A stretch of 34,811 nt of DNA from Saksenaea vasiformis B4078. Taxonomy: Eukaryota; Mucoromycota; Mucoromycetes; Mucorales; Saksenaeaceae. Below the pieces are notes generated by a model. It was given only the letters and a program-made list of their open reading frames with translations, had not been told where the DNA came from and made no database searches. The stretch covers positions 1-34,811 of the forward strand of contig JNDT01001726.1 in NCBI GenBank assembly GCA_000697055.1. Reading direction: 5' to 3'. Of the stretch, positions 21,681 through 31,265 are shown in pieces; positions within the stretch are counted from its first letter, which is position 1; each line of letters begins with the position of its first letter. A program made the translations under genes and the position numbers.

Positions 21681-23407
21681 GCCATTATAACCAAATCTTT
21701 CAACATTATTTTCCTTTAATGTCTCGATTCCTGCTTGAGGCTGTCTCCTGTTCCTGGCTTGCGGCAATTGCTAGTTCCAGTTAGTTCTGTCACGGCCCAA
21801 CACGCACCATTGCTACAGACGTGTGTCATTGCGGCGACATATTTTTTCTTCGGGAATATACAAGTGGCGTTGCCTTTCTTCCTTAGCATCTCTTCAGAAT
21901 TTTTCTAGCAGCTTGCTAATTTTTGGGAATTCTTATTTGGCTACAGCATTTCCTGGCACTGTTGATTAATGCTTAGCACGGTCACGGAATATATAATTTT
22001 CCGACGTATCGTGCCGCGTGTAAACTCAGCAATCTTGCTTGCGAGACATCCATGCTGATCTGATGAAACAACGATCAGTTCTCTTAAACTTCCTTTTTTT
22101 TTACGGAAGCGTTACAAGGGGTTTCGATAAACATGCATCTTAAAGCTTGGAGAACGGCGTAATATTATATGCAACTTCTGTACGTGGCTAATTCATCAAG
22201 TGACTAAGGAATCGAGGTCTTCGAACCAGCCACTAGTGCTCCTCGGGAGTAACTTACCGGATTAAAAAGTACCACTTTTTCCGTGTGCTTCTATTGGTAA
22301 ACTTTCTGACCATGACTTCACTGGCTCGTGAAACGCAGAACCAGTTCCAAAGGATATATCCGACTATAGAAGGCTGCGTGATAACGTCTTATTGCGTATC
22401 TACAAGAAGTTATCTAATATAAAATTGGTATGCGACTTGAATTAGGTCTCATAAGGAAAATACCAGTAATAATCTCGGTAGAAAGAGGATGAACCTGAGT
22501 AAATGTATTGTAAGCACTATTTGAACTCAAGATACCAAACTAAGCACAGATTCCGCGGCACCTTTCGATGCATGTACGGAGAGTGCTTGTCAATCCATAC
22601 TGTGCCGAAATGACGATTATGTGCTTTCGTTTGATTTCTCTAGGTATCAATTCTGTTAGGTTGACGGTCATTGGGACACTGGGAGGAAGATAGCCAAATT
22701 TGGAAGTAGGTGAACGGCCTTAGCGCAATGATCGATCCGGCCTTGGTTACACAGAGAAACGTGTTACCTTCGTCTCACATCCCTTCCTTTTCTCTCTGCC
22801 TATTGAATGAGGCATACATGGTAAAATCTTTCATCCTAAATGATGGAAAGCAAATGTCTACTGTTATGAAGCAGTTAATTAACCCCTTCGCCGTTTTCAA
22901 GGTTTGAACGCGTATGGCATCTGACGGCACAAGATTTTTATAGATTTGATCGACTGGTTCTCCAGTTCATCTTGGTAGTCAGTTCAAAGTAACACGCTTT
23001 TAACTAACAATTATATGTACAGACACAATTTCATTTAGTAGAACCCATGCAAATATTATGTCATTTTTTGCAGGAACGGCCCGCCTATTTTTCCTTTTAT
23101 TTTAATGTAAATGATTCGCTAATAAAGGTATGAATTTTCCGCTACACCGTTATCATTAGCAAACAATATAGATATACTTGTATACATCCCAACATGGCGT
23201 TATCATTGGCTCAATGTTCTGTATGAGTTCCGAAGTCGGGACCTCACCACTTTGTGTGGCATGCGTTCTCCCTACTGAGAATGGCGAAGCCAAGAACCTT
23301 TATTGGGTAGACAACGTTCGCCTAGCGGTACGGTGTCGAACACTCCTAAGCAGTACACAGCTGGTAAAGTTTAGATTCGTCAAATTGATCTGCCGAAAAC
23401 TGCGTAT
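21681..23407. other. Long spacer with no recognised gene
   Basis: About 1.7 kb with only small frames (22710-22907 and 23178-23423, plus), neither with a motif. No RNA gene or transposase fragment was recognised. The last part is the 5' flank of the GST3 relic. Confidence 0.4.
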
Positions 23408-23443
23408 TTGTCATCATCATTGAGGGCGGAGCCGGTGTTACAA
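23408..23443 (+). promoter_or_regulatory. Conserved upstream box of the GST3 relic
   Basis: TTGTCATCATCATTGAGG, then GGCGGAGCC and TTACAA, ending 80 bp before the ATG. It is nearly identical to the GST1 box. A TATA-like TATAAAA follows at 23463-23469. Confidence 0.5.
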
Positions 23444-23522
23444 TAATTTAGATCTTCATGCATATAAAATGCGTACAGGTTGTTTTTCATCGAACAAAAA
23501 AAATAGCTTCGATAACGACGAT

Positions 23523-24152
23523 ATGAGCACGACTGCCTTCTCAAAAGTTGCTCTTTATTATTTCATGCCCTTTGGAAACTGTAAGTAAGCCGGGCTCCTT
23601 GATGTACCATTCCTGATATAGTTTGTTACCAGACAAGTTTGGCCTTGGCGAAAACGTGAAGTTGTTATTGGAGGATGCTGGCATTTAGAACGAGTATGTA
23701 CGAGTGTCATTTGAAGAATGGCCCGAGAAGAAGGCAAAGCTGCTTGAAGAAGGCTACTACCTGCAGACTCTTCCCATGATCGAGTTTGAAGGCAAACGAA
23801 TTGGAAAGACCGCACCGATCATGCGATACATTTCTAAAAGTCTAAGTTAGTCTTTTAAAGGTCCTAATGACAATTACTGATCAACCTTAGGCAAATATCT
23901 TGGATCGAACGACGATGAGAATCAATACTTGGACGCTACAACCGATATCGTCTTGGACTGGGTCAAAGCCTTTTTTCCACATTCAGTCAAACAGAGGTAC
24001 GAGCATCCATCTCAATTGCGTTGTCGTTTATTAATTTACTGCATCCATAGGACCAAAAGAAAGACTACAAAGAAAATACCGTACCAAAGTACCTTAATAT
24101 CTTTGAAAAGATCTACGCCCAACATAATGGACCGTACATTTTGGGTGAAGAG
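23523..24152 (+). pseudogene. GST3, broken glutathione S-transferase copy
   Basis: Exon equivalents are 23523-23580, 23633-23845, 23887 to about 23998, and about 24051-24152. Splice sites are largely kept and exon 2 is nearly the same as in GST2. It is dead for several reasons. A TAG stands at 23686-23688, where GST2 has a Glu codon. Exon 3 is about 4 nt shorter near its end, shifting the frame. Exons 5 and 6 are absent: after GAAGAG|GT the sequence departs from GST2 and never returns. The promoter box and TATA survive, so it may still be transcribed. Confidence 0.85.
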
Positions 24153-25546
24153 GTCGGCTGACTTGCTTAACAGTTGATACGAGCATTTTCGGTTTATCAA
24201 AACTCACGGATTTATATAGTCCGCCAGCTGCCCACGTGACCCGTGATTTTGAGTTTGGGCTCACGGACGGTATCTGAAATCCCAGGGATAAATGTATAAC
24301 CGTCTTCATATAGCTGATTTCAATGGCTTCACGTCTTACTGCTGATTATTAGGGTTGCAAGCAATATTTATTTACGTTGCCTTCATCATGTCTTTACTAT
24401 AATGTAGATATATCATCTAGCACTTGTATCTCGCTCATTGACGCCGGCTTTAATATTAGGCGAAGTGGAACACCTTTGTTCATGGATAGTGGTTTCGGAT
24501 TACGTGTGATGATTTATGCATCTCCACTCTTTCTCTACCCAGAATGATATAATGAAATTCGCTATCATATATCATGGATGTTCCAGATATGCTCTAGTTT
24601 GTACCGGGTGTCCTTCATGCCCGAGAAGCTATTGGCCACACAACGTGTTTATCGTAATCTATCTGTGAAGATTTCTTGTTTGAGGCATGACCTGTTCTCG
24701 TTCTCAAACACATATTTAAAAACAAATATTCTATTCGATTGTCACCTATAACAAGCTATTATCCCTTTTACTTCATTCTTTCGAATGTATTCATCTTAAA
24801 GGTATTTTTCTTTATTGGTAATCATGTCATGGACTAACCTGTTCTTCAGGATCCTCTTTCCGCGTGAGCCATATCATCAACCTACGTAGTTGCGGGTACG
24901 GGATGGCTTCCTTGTAATGATATCAGCTCTTTTTTTCCTTTAACCAAACGGTTTGTCATTATTATTCCTTGTATGCCAATACTTACTGTGCAATAGACTT
25001 CTGAACAGTTTATTACCTTCTTTTGTCTTTACCGATAACCAAGGGTAGGTACCTTTACTCCAAAATAAATCAAGCTAATATCCTTCTAACAGTGGGACAT
25101 CTATGGTGATGACTGCTCAAGTCGTATTTGGTATTCGCCATCTCGTTTTCTCGCTGAACGCATTTTCCATTTATTGTAAGTGATTTCGCTGCAGTAACGT
25201 TTTGATACTGAGCTTTTGAATCTACTATTGGTTGACGGTTATGGTACACCCACAACACCATGTTGTGGGTGTTTACAAAAAAAAAAAAAGCGCCGTAGAT
25301 CCTCCGGGAACTGTAAGCGTTATTTGATCAGGGTTCACTTGCATTGTACTAATGTCTTTTCCTAACAGGTGGCTTTGTGTGATGGCATCAGGACTACGTA
25401 GGTAACGCGCTTTCTTGTGTTCACCATCTCATCCAAGCTACTTTCAGGGTCCTGCCAAAACCATCGGGTAAGAAAAAATGTCGGACTTTTGTGTGAGCCG
25501 ACTTTTCCGTGATGTTTCACATCGCTGTGTTTGGCGTTCTTTTCAG
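24153..25546. other. Spacer between GST3 relic and TPS1 flank
   Basis: No supported gene; frames of 60-90 codons on the minus strand lack motifs. It contains the perfect hairpin at 25246-25272 followed by an A-tract, listed separately. Confidence 0.4.
25246..25289 (+). repeat. Perfect 12-bp hairpin followed by an A-tract
   Basis: Left arm ACACCCACAACA (25246-25257), 3-nt loop CCA, right arm TGTTGTGGGTGT (25261-25272), then TTAC and 13 A residues. The arms are perfectly complementary. It is not associated with a recognised gene end. Confidence 0.7.
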
Positions 25547-26072
25547 CCCAGGGCGGAGGTTTGGCAGATTTTGTGCGACAGCCAAGTAAATTTCGGCATT
25601 CGAAAGAAAACATCCTTGGCTGAAACGCTTGCTAATCTCTGATGGCGCAAGTATTTCTAAAAATGTACTGTTGTTCCTTTTTAAAGAGAAGAAAGAAATT
25701 TCTGAAAGATTGATTCTTCTAAAGCCTGCAATTATTGGGTTAGAACCTATCTGAAGCTTGCAAAAAGAAGCAAACTTCTCAAAACGGAAGATCAAAGATC
25801 TCGAGAGTGCTTGGAACTTGAGTGAATGTTATGCACGCCATGCATTGACACGTCAAAATATGTTTTCTTTCCTTTACTTATAGTATCTTGGTATGAGGAG
25901 TGGGCATGTTAGACATAATAAACTAATACCCACTGGGAATCTAGATCGAACTTGATGAAGTGCACTACGGGAAGCCGGTTCCTGATTGAATACTTTTGCC
26001 TAAGTAAAAAATAGTCCACACGGGAACCGGCTTCCCGTAATGGTGCTAGCAACGTACCGATGAAAACAGGAC
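25547..26072 (+). repeat. Duplicated 5' flank of TPS1 (pair with 29297-29754)
   Basis: Aligns by eye with 29297-29754 upstream of TPS2. Shared blocks include AAGTAAAT, CTCTGATGGC, TAGAACCTAT, GGCATGTTAGAC versus GGACATGTTAGAC, AAACT and ACTTGATGAAG. The TPS1 side carries an extra 70-bp hairpin insertion (25966-26039). The match shows that TPS1 and TPS2 arose by segmental duplication including the promoter region. Confidence 0.7.
25966..26039. mobile_element. Tiny MITE-like hairpin element with TA duplication
   Basis: A perfect 17-bp inverted pair (TACGGGAAGCCGGTTCC at 25966-25982 and its complement at 26023-26039) encloses a 40-nt loop. The outermost TA on each side fits a TA target duplication, as made by Tc1/mariner-type transposases. 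The element is absent from the corresponding place upstream of TPS2 (about 29729), so it is an insertion polymorphism between duplicates. It lies about 175 bp upstream of the TPS1 start. Confidence 0.7.
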
Positions 26073-26152
26073 CTCAGACGCACGCGGGAGGCGTTTTTTG
26101 CGGCATAACGTATTTGCTCTTATTCGTGTGCGGATGATAGATCCCAAACTTC

Positions 26153-26160
26153 TATATAAA
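26153..26160 (+). promoter_or_regulatory. TATA box of TPS1
   Basis: TATATAAA lies 55-62 bp before the TPS1 ATG at 26215, the same placement as in TPS2 and TPS3. It argues for the ATG at 26215, because a start at 26098 would lie upstream of the TATA box. Confidence 0.6.
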
Positions 26161-26214
26161 CACGGATTCATTCACGGCTCAACCGACAGCATGCTGTTTG
26201 CTCACGAATCAACC

Positions 26215-27108
26215 ATGGAACAAGCTTTTGTCGTGCGTCGAACTTATCAATTTGACGACAAGCAACCACAAAGCAATGTTATTGCCCAAATTTTGGATTA
26301 CTTCCAAATACCACGCACACAAGAAGTCTGCATCTATCGTTTCAAGGAAATTGACGACCTAGCTCAACAAGTGGTTGACGAGTACAAGCTCAATATTAAC
26401 CTTGACGATATACGGTTGAACGGATCGTTGATGCCAGATAACCACAAGTCATCTGGCATTCAAGCGTTCTATTACTTTGCAACTGTCATTGATGATTTGA
26501 TCGTATTCCGTGGGATCGACTATGTCGATGTTATTAATGCACTTGAATACCGTGTTAACAACATGCCGCCCCTGGTACAAAAATTACTCTCTACCATGAT
26601 GAAACACATGGAAAAAGATTTCGGCGACAAATTCACTACTCTGCGTACAGAGATGATTAGCGCGGCCACTTTCGTGAATCAGCAGCTCCAAGCAAAGTTT
26701 AGCAGGAACGAGTACTTTATATTCAAGCTTCGATGCCATGGCTCTTACTTTGTTCTCTTTTTCATGTTCATGCTACGCGATATCCAGTGTACATATATCG
26801 AGTATCATGAGATGCAACATACGTATGAAATGCTCATGTTCTATATAAACGAGCTGGCGTCATGCATCCGGGAAAAGAACGAAGGTGAACTATCGTCAGT
26901 CGACAAGCTCTTCTGCACAAACGACTTCTCCAGGATTGCGGAATATTGCAGCAAGCAAATTTACAAGACGATGGATGGGCTTGAAGAGAGGTGCAACTTA
27001 ATGGCATCCTTGGAATTGTTTCGGCTATGCAAGAACACAGTCTTTGTTCACCTTGCTTCAGAGCGACACGAGAAGTTCTTCATTCATACTGAAGAGCACA
27101 AACAATAA
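26215..27108 (+). CDS. TPS1: trichodiene-synthase-like class I terpene synthase (intronless)
   Basis: 297 residues in one exon. The frame is open further upstream to 26098, but the paralogue TPS2 starts at MEQ and a TATA box sits at 26153, so ATG 26215 is the start. Class I terpene synthases ionise a prenyl diphosphate with three Mg2+ ions. Matching features: helix motif YYFATVIDDLIVF (Asp93-Asp94), NSE triad NELASCIRE (Asn212, Ser216, Glu220) fitting N(D/E)xxSxxxE, basic sensor position Arg173 in KLRCHGSY about 40 residues before the triad, and SERHEKF at the end where the family usually has Arg-Tyr. Total length and motif spacing (119 between DD and N, 64 from Glu220 to Arg284) resemble Tri5-type sesquiterpene synthases. 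The aspartate motif lacks the distal acidic residue, and position 285 is His instead of Tyr. No overall sequence match could be tested; catalytic activity is inferred. Confidence 0.72.
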   Translation: MEQAFVVRRTYQFDDKQPQSNVIAQILDYFQIPRTQEVCIYRFKEIDDLAQQVVDEYKLNINLDDIRLNGSLMPDNHKSSGIQAFYYFATVIDDLIVFRGIDYVDVINALEYRVNNMPPLVQKLLSTMMKHMEKDFGDKFTTLRTEMISAATFVNQQLQAKFSRNEYFIFKLRCHGSYFVLFFMFMLRDIQCTYIEYHEMQHTYEMLMFYINELASCIREKNEGELSSVDKLFCTNDFSRIAEYCSKQIYKTMDGLEERCNLMASLELFRLCKNTVFVHLASERHEKFFIHTEEHKQ

Positions 27109-28279
27109 AAGTAGTTGATGCTAAGAGCTATTATTTCTCTCGTCTCTGTTTGTTTTTCAATGTTATCAGAACAATAAGGGAGGACCATTCCAGTTTACAG
27201 GGTGCATACGTAACCTTCTTTTTCTCTACTGCGTCTCATTTGTAATGCCAGCCAATGGCATTACGTATAGAGTAAGGACTTAAATGTAGTACTAATGGAT
27301 GGACGGACTAAAAACCGGACGGAGGAAGTAGAAGTCTCCTTGGCCATTTTGCATCGAAGCTGAAGGAGCAGACGCACGCAGTGATTGCTTTTCTCTCTAC
27401 CACCATGTCCATTTTTAACCAGAAATCGTTCATATCAGGGATTGAAACAAAGATGGGCCATAGCATCTGTTATAAACTTGGTTTTTAAAGGTTCAATAAT
27501 GTAGACAATCGAGAAGTATCGTGAGAGTCGTGTTTATTTAGAAATTGTGATGGGTCAGTATTTATAACCTCGGATAAATGTCTTCCCTTTCTGACTATAT
27601 TATGGACTCCGATTGATAGTTGTAATTCATTGACCCTGCTCTTATAGCATGTAATTGAGAAAGTATAAGTAGAGAGTTGTCTCTCATAACCGTTGTTGAT
27701 TTACCACAGCATCTGCTTGGTACTCCAACAAGGACAATCTTGTGGTGAGGTTTCCGCGGGAATTTACCTTGGAAGCCCAAATCATGTTTTATTGTCTGTC
27801 CTATTCCTGAATCTTTATTTCTGTCTCTATCTAAGGAATTTCGGCAATTACGGTGAGGTAATGCACTTCATCTTCCAGTTGACGAGCATGTATTGTATCT
27901 TTACTCAAAGTTCCCACCAGTAATATTCTATGACTTTGTTTGCAGGAATTTTGAAGGGTAGCTGAAACTCCAGTGAGATGAACATGAAAAAATGCAACAA
28001 TAATAACAAAATTTACAACGATGCTATCTACAGTTACGGAAATCTTATTCTCCGGCAAATCACACAAATAGATTGACCTATTTACGCGGTGATAGGACTT
28101 CGTCTGTAGCCGCAGCAAATTTGTATCACAAGATGCTGGTCTAGTTGGACGAGGATGAACTTGTTTTATATAAGAGCAGTGATAAAGTGCCCTTCAAAGA
28201 CGCTGAAATACGGAATAATGGGCTATCTCGAGAAAATGACGTAACTTTGCGAAATCTGAACCTTCTGATGGTGTTATAT
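27109..28279 (+). repeat. Duplicated 3' flank of TPS1 (pair with 33447-34811)
   Basis: Non-coding DNA that aligns in order with the DNA downstream of TPS3. Shared blocks include CAATGT-ATTAGAA, GCCAGCCAA-GG, ACCA-GTCCATTTTTAACC, GTACTC-AACAAGG-CAATCTT, GTCTGTCCTATT, AAGGAATTTC, ATGAACATG, ACGGAAAT-TTATTCTCCGGC and GATGAACTTGTTTT. The pair differs by about 530 bp present only on the TPS3 side. Frames here (27693-27923, 28145-28378) are broken or overlap the GST4 promoter. Confidence 0.7.
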
Positions 28280-28313
28280 TTGTCTTCCATGGTGGGGCGC
28301 AGCGGGGTTACAA
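28280..28313 (+). promoter_or_regulatory. Conserved upstream box of the GST4 relic
   Basis: TTGTC, then GGGGCGCAGCG and TTACAA, ending 76 bp before the ATG. It is the third occurrence of the GST box and is more diverged than those of GST1 and GST3. Confidence 0.45.
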
Positions 28314-28388
28314 ATGCTCTCGAATTTTATGCGTACCTTAGAACAGTTGTTTCACTCAACAAAGCACAAAATCGATGATCGTAACAAC

Positions 28389-29020
28389 ATGGCTGCAACT
28401 ACCTTTCCTAAATTACCCTTCACTATTTCCTCGTCCAGAATGATCGTAGGCTTGACTGATTTGTCATGCTATTGGATCTGATCCATCTCTTCTTAGACAA
28501 GCGTGGTCTTGGTGAAAATGTGAAACTGTTGCTGGAGTATGCTGGCATCGAGCACGATTATGAACGAATAATTATCGAAACGGCCCTGAGAAGAAGGAAG
28601 AGTTAGCTGCGCGAGGCGACATGCTGCAAACTCTTACTATGCTTGAGTTTGATGGAAACGATTTAGGGAAGGTTAGACCCGTATGCGCTGCAGTTAGAAG
28701 AAACCAAGTAAGTTCATTTTTCTTTGATAAAACTAGTCGAGATTACACAGGAAAATACCTCCTGTCAAAATGACGAGGAAGAACCACTCTTGGATGGTTT
28801 GTCTGACACTACGTATCATACGACTGGATCGCAGGTTACTCGAGAACTTTCTACCATAGCACAGATGGACGGATGATGATACACGTTTGCCGAATTTGGG
28901 TCATTTTTCCATATCGACAGGACGAAAAGGATTTTGTATAAATCACCCAGCCCAAATATTTGAACGACTTTGAAGCGCTCTTTGCTGAACACATCGGACC
29001 ATATCTCCTGGGGAAAGGAT
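28389..29020 (+). pseudogene. GST4, heavily decayed glutathione S-transferase copy
   Basis: Starts ATGGCTGCAACTACC like the other copies, but exon 1 (28389-28445) is one base short, shifting the frame. Exon 2 begins at 28497 with KRGLGENVKLLLEYAGIE, then has indels and a stop near 28606. Exon 3 and exon 4 relics are traceable at about 28747-28860 and 28920-29018. The last keeps the NDFEALFAEHIGPYLLG pattern after a frame change. Exons 5-6 are not found. It is the oldest-looking GST copy, lying between TPS1 and TPS2. Confidence 0.8.
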
Positions 29021-29296
29021 CGATCGAAATGTGTGATAATTTGACAAACTGGGGAACAATTGAAGGAGATCTATTGCCCTTGGAAGGCAGCTAAGCTGGG
29101 AACCAGTTGGGGAAATTTGAGATGAAATGGCAGCAAGGGAGCTGTTACATTAATTATAAGATACCTACACATTTATGGCTACGGCTAGTGCGTCTCCAGT
29201 AAACCGGTAGAGAATAACTTTGCCAGTGACAGTCAACGTTTGCATAGCCATGTTTCGGGGACTATATCCTCAAAGATGAGGACATTGTTGTTCCAA
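29021..29296. other. Spacer between GST4 relic and TPS2 flank
   Basis: No reading frame with a motif. Nothing else was recognised in it. Confidence 0.4.
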
Positions 29297-29754
29297 CCCG
29301 GCGCGGATATTTGCAAGCTTTTCTGCAAGATACAAGTAAATACCGGCGTTGTAAAGAAGACGCACTTGGTGCAAATGTAAGCTAACCTCTGATGGCAGAA
29401 ATATCTCCAAAAAGATACTCTTGCTCTATTTGTAAACAAAAGAAACGAAGTCCTTCGATAGTGATGCCGCAGTAGCCTGCTGCTTTCGGGATAGAACCTA
29501 TTGAAGTTTGCAGAATGGAATAAGCTTCTCTGCAGGATGGTTGAGGTCGCTAGGATGTCGGAAAGTTGAGAGAATATTATGCATTTGCGCGTCATGCATC
29601 AGCTCTGTCAAAATATTTTTTTCTTGTCTTTAAGGATAAGTTTCTCTCGCAGTACTTCTGTGTGAAGAGTGGACATGTTAGACCTGATAAACTGACACTC
29701 GCTGGGAATGCCGGTTGATCTTGATGAAGAGTAAACAACGTAGCGATAAAAACA
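29297..29754 (+). repeat. Duplicated 5' flank of TPS2 (pair with 25547-26072)
   Basis: The counterpart of the TPS1 upstream flank without the hairpin element. Minus-strand frames across it (29595-29233, 29883-29608) have no recognised domain and are not conserved in the paralogous flank. Confidence 0.65.
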
Positions 29755-30310
29755 GAGTTCGAACACAAGTCGAGTACAAAGGCGTGGGAGCTGAGATATA
29801 TGTGTGTGAAAGTGTGAGTATATAAGTGAAAAGACCAGACAGGAAAAATCCTTTGAGGCTGAGTTATCCTTTATCGTCCTCATAGTTAAGCTGTTTATAT
29901 GATGTCTCTGTGTACACGGTGTTGTCTATGTGTTGTCTCCCAATAAGTACAGAATATAGATTAAGCAAGAGAGAATCGGCTGCATGGACAGAATTACAAT
30001 CTGTTGTTGCATTGTGCATGTAGTAGGATGGTCTTATCGTCTTAACACTGCTACGTGAAGAGATATACATTGTACAGGAAATACGATGATCTATGAACCT
30101 TTATTTAGATAGTACATTGAAGACTCGCTTCTCAAGGTGCATTACACATATCAGCTGTACGAACCAGTTTAGAAAATTCAGTCAATACCTAGTTAGTTCA
30201 TCTTCAACATGGGACCGCAAATCACGGCACTAAATAAATCATTCTACACACAAAAAAAAAAAAATCAGCTGTACGACAGAAGTCACTTTTGCCGCAAGAA
30301 CTCAAATATT
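29755..30310. other. TPS2-specific upstream stretch
   Basis: About 550 bp that separates the duplicated flank from the TPS2 core promoter and has no counterpart before TPS1, so it was inserted here or lost there. It has a 13-A run near 30250-30264 and no recognised gene. Confidence 0.4.
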
Positions 30311-30320
30311 TATATAAATA
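30311..30320 (+). promoter_or_regulatory. TATA box of TPS2
   Basis: TATATAAATA lies 52-61 bp before the TPS2 ATG, the same placement as in TPS1. Confidence 0.6.
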
Positions 30321-30371
30321 CTGTCTTATTAGACATTCAGCAGATAGAGCACTGATTCCCGAAAACTGAAC

Positions 30372-31265
30372 ATGGAACAAGATTTTGTCGTGCGCCGAAC
30401 TTACCAATTCAACGACCAACTTCCGCACAGCGACATTATTGCTGGACTTTTGGAGTACTTCCAGATCCCTCATACATATGAAGTCTCTGTTAACTATTGT
30501 CAGGAACTTGATAACATTGCCCAGCGGGTGATCGATGAGCATAAGCTCGTCATCAACCTTGACGACTTGCGCTTGAGCGCATCGTTGATGCCAGAAAACC
30601 GCATGTCACGTGGCGTCATATCATTCTATTACTTTACGTTTATTATCGATGATTTGATGGTATTCCATGGATTCGATTACGTCGATGTGATTAATGCTCT
30701 TGAATGCCGGCCTAATAACCTGCCCTCAGCGGTGCAAGAGCTGGTTGCTACTTCCGTAAAGCATTGGGAGAAGGATTTCGGCGACAAATTCGCTCTACTG
30801 CGGACAGAAACGATTATCTGGGTCGCTTCCGTGAACCAACAGCTCAAAGCAAAGTTTAACAAGAACGAATACTTCATGTTCAAGCTTAAATGCCATGGGT
30901 CCTACTTGGTTCTCATTTTGATGTTTGCACTGCGCGATGTTCAATGCACGTACCTTGAATACCGTAACCTGCAGCTGACGTACGAAATGCTTGGGTTTTA
31001 CATAAATGAGCTAGCATCGAGTATCCGGGAAAAGGACGCAGGCGAACTAAACTCTGTCGATAAGCTCTTTTGCACAAATGACTTCTCCAGAATTGCGGAG
31101 TATTGTAGCAAACAAATTTACAAGACGATGAATGGACTCGAAGAAAAGTGCAATTTGATGGCGTCTTTGGAATTGGCTCGACTATGCAAGGATACAATCT
31201 TCGTCCATTTTGCCGTGGACAGATATCAGAAGCTTTTCGTTCAAATCGCACAACGTAAACAGTAA
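30372..31265 (+). CDS. TPS2: trichodiene-synthase-like class I terpene synthase (intronless)
   Basis: 297 residues, exactly the length of TPS1, in one exon starting MEQDFVVRRTYQF. The metal-binding motifs are kept: YYFTFIIDDLMVF (Asp93-Asp94) and NELASSIRE (Asn212, Ser216, Glu220) followed by KDAGE. The C-terminal Arg-Tyr pair typical of the family is present (VDRYQKL), unlike in TPS1. The upstream basic position is Lys173 (KLKCHGSY) where TPS1 has Arg. These swaps could alter product or activity. TPS2 is the most diverged of the three, and its 3' flank is not shared with the others. It appears intact. Assignment rests on motif order and spacing rather than a search, and a non-catalytic paralogue cannot be excluded. 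Confidence 0.72.
   Translation: MEQDFVVRRTYQFNDQLPHSDIIAGLLEYFQIPHTYEVSVNYCQELDNIAQRVIDEHKLVINLDDLRLSASLMPENRMSRGVISFYYFTFIIDDLMVFHGFDYVDVINALECRPNNLPSAVQELVATSVKHWEKDFGDKFALLRTETIIWVASVNQQLKAKFNKNEYFMFKLKCHGSYLVLILMFALRDVQCTYLEYRNLQLTYEMLGFYINELASSIREKDAGELNSVDKLFCTNDFSRIAEYCSKQIYKTMNGLEEKCNLMASLELARLCKDTIFVHFAVDRYQKLFVQIAQRKQ

Noticed and set aside
26098..26214. Upstream extension of the TPS1 frame by 39 codons
   Set aside because: It begins at TTG, includes the TATA box at 26153, and has no counterpart in TPS2 or TPS3, whose proteins start at the position equal to ATG 26215.
28145..28378. 77-codon frame before the GST4 relic
   Set aside because: It overlaps the conserved GST promoter box and equivalent promoter DNA before GST1 is not coding.
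29233..29883. Minus-strand frames of 120 and 91 codons in the TPS2 flank
   Set aside because: The paralogous flank of TPS1 does not preserve these frames, so they are chance openings.
31060..31110. NDFSRIAEY as a candidate NSE metal-binding triad in the TPS family
   Set aside because: Spacing of Asn, Ser and Glu is off by one; the better and exact match is NELAS-IRE about 24 residues earlier, at the expected distance from the Asp-Asp motif.
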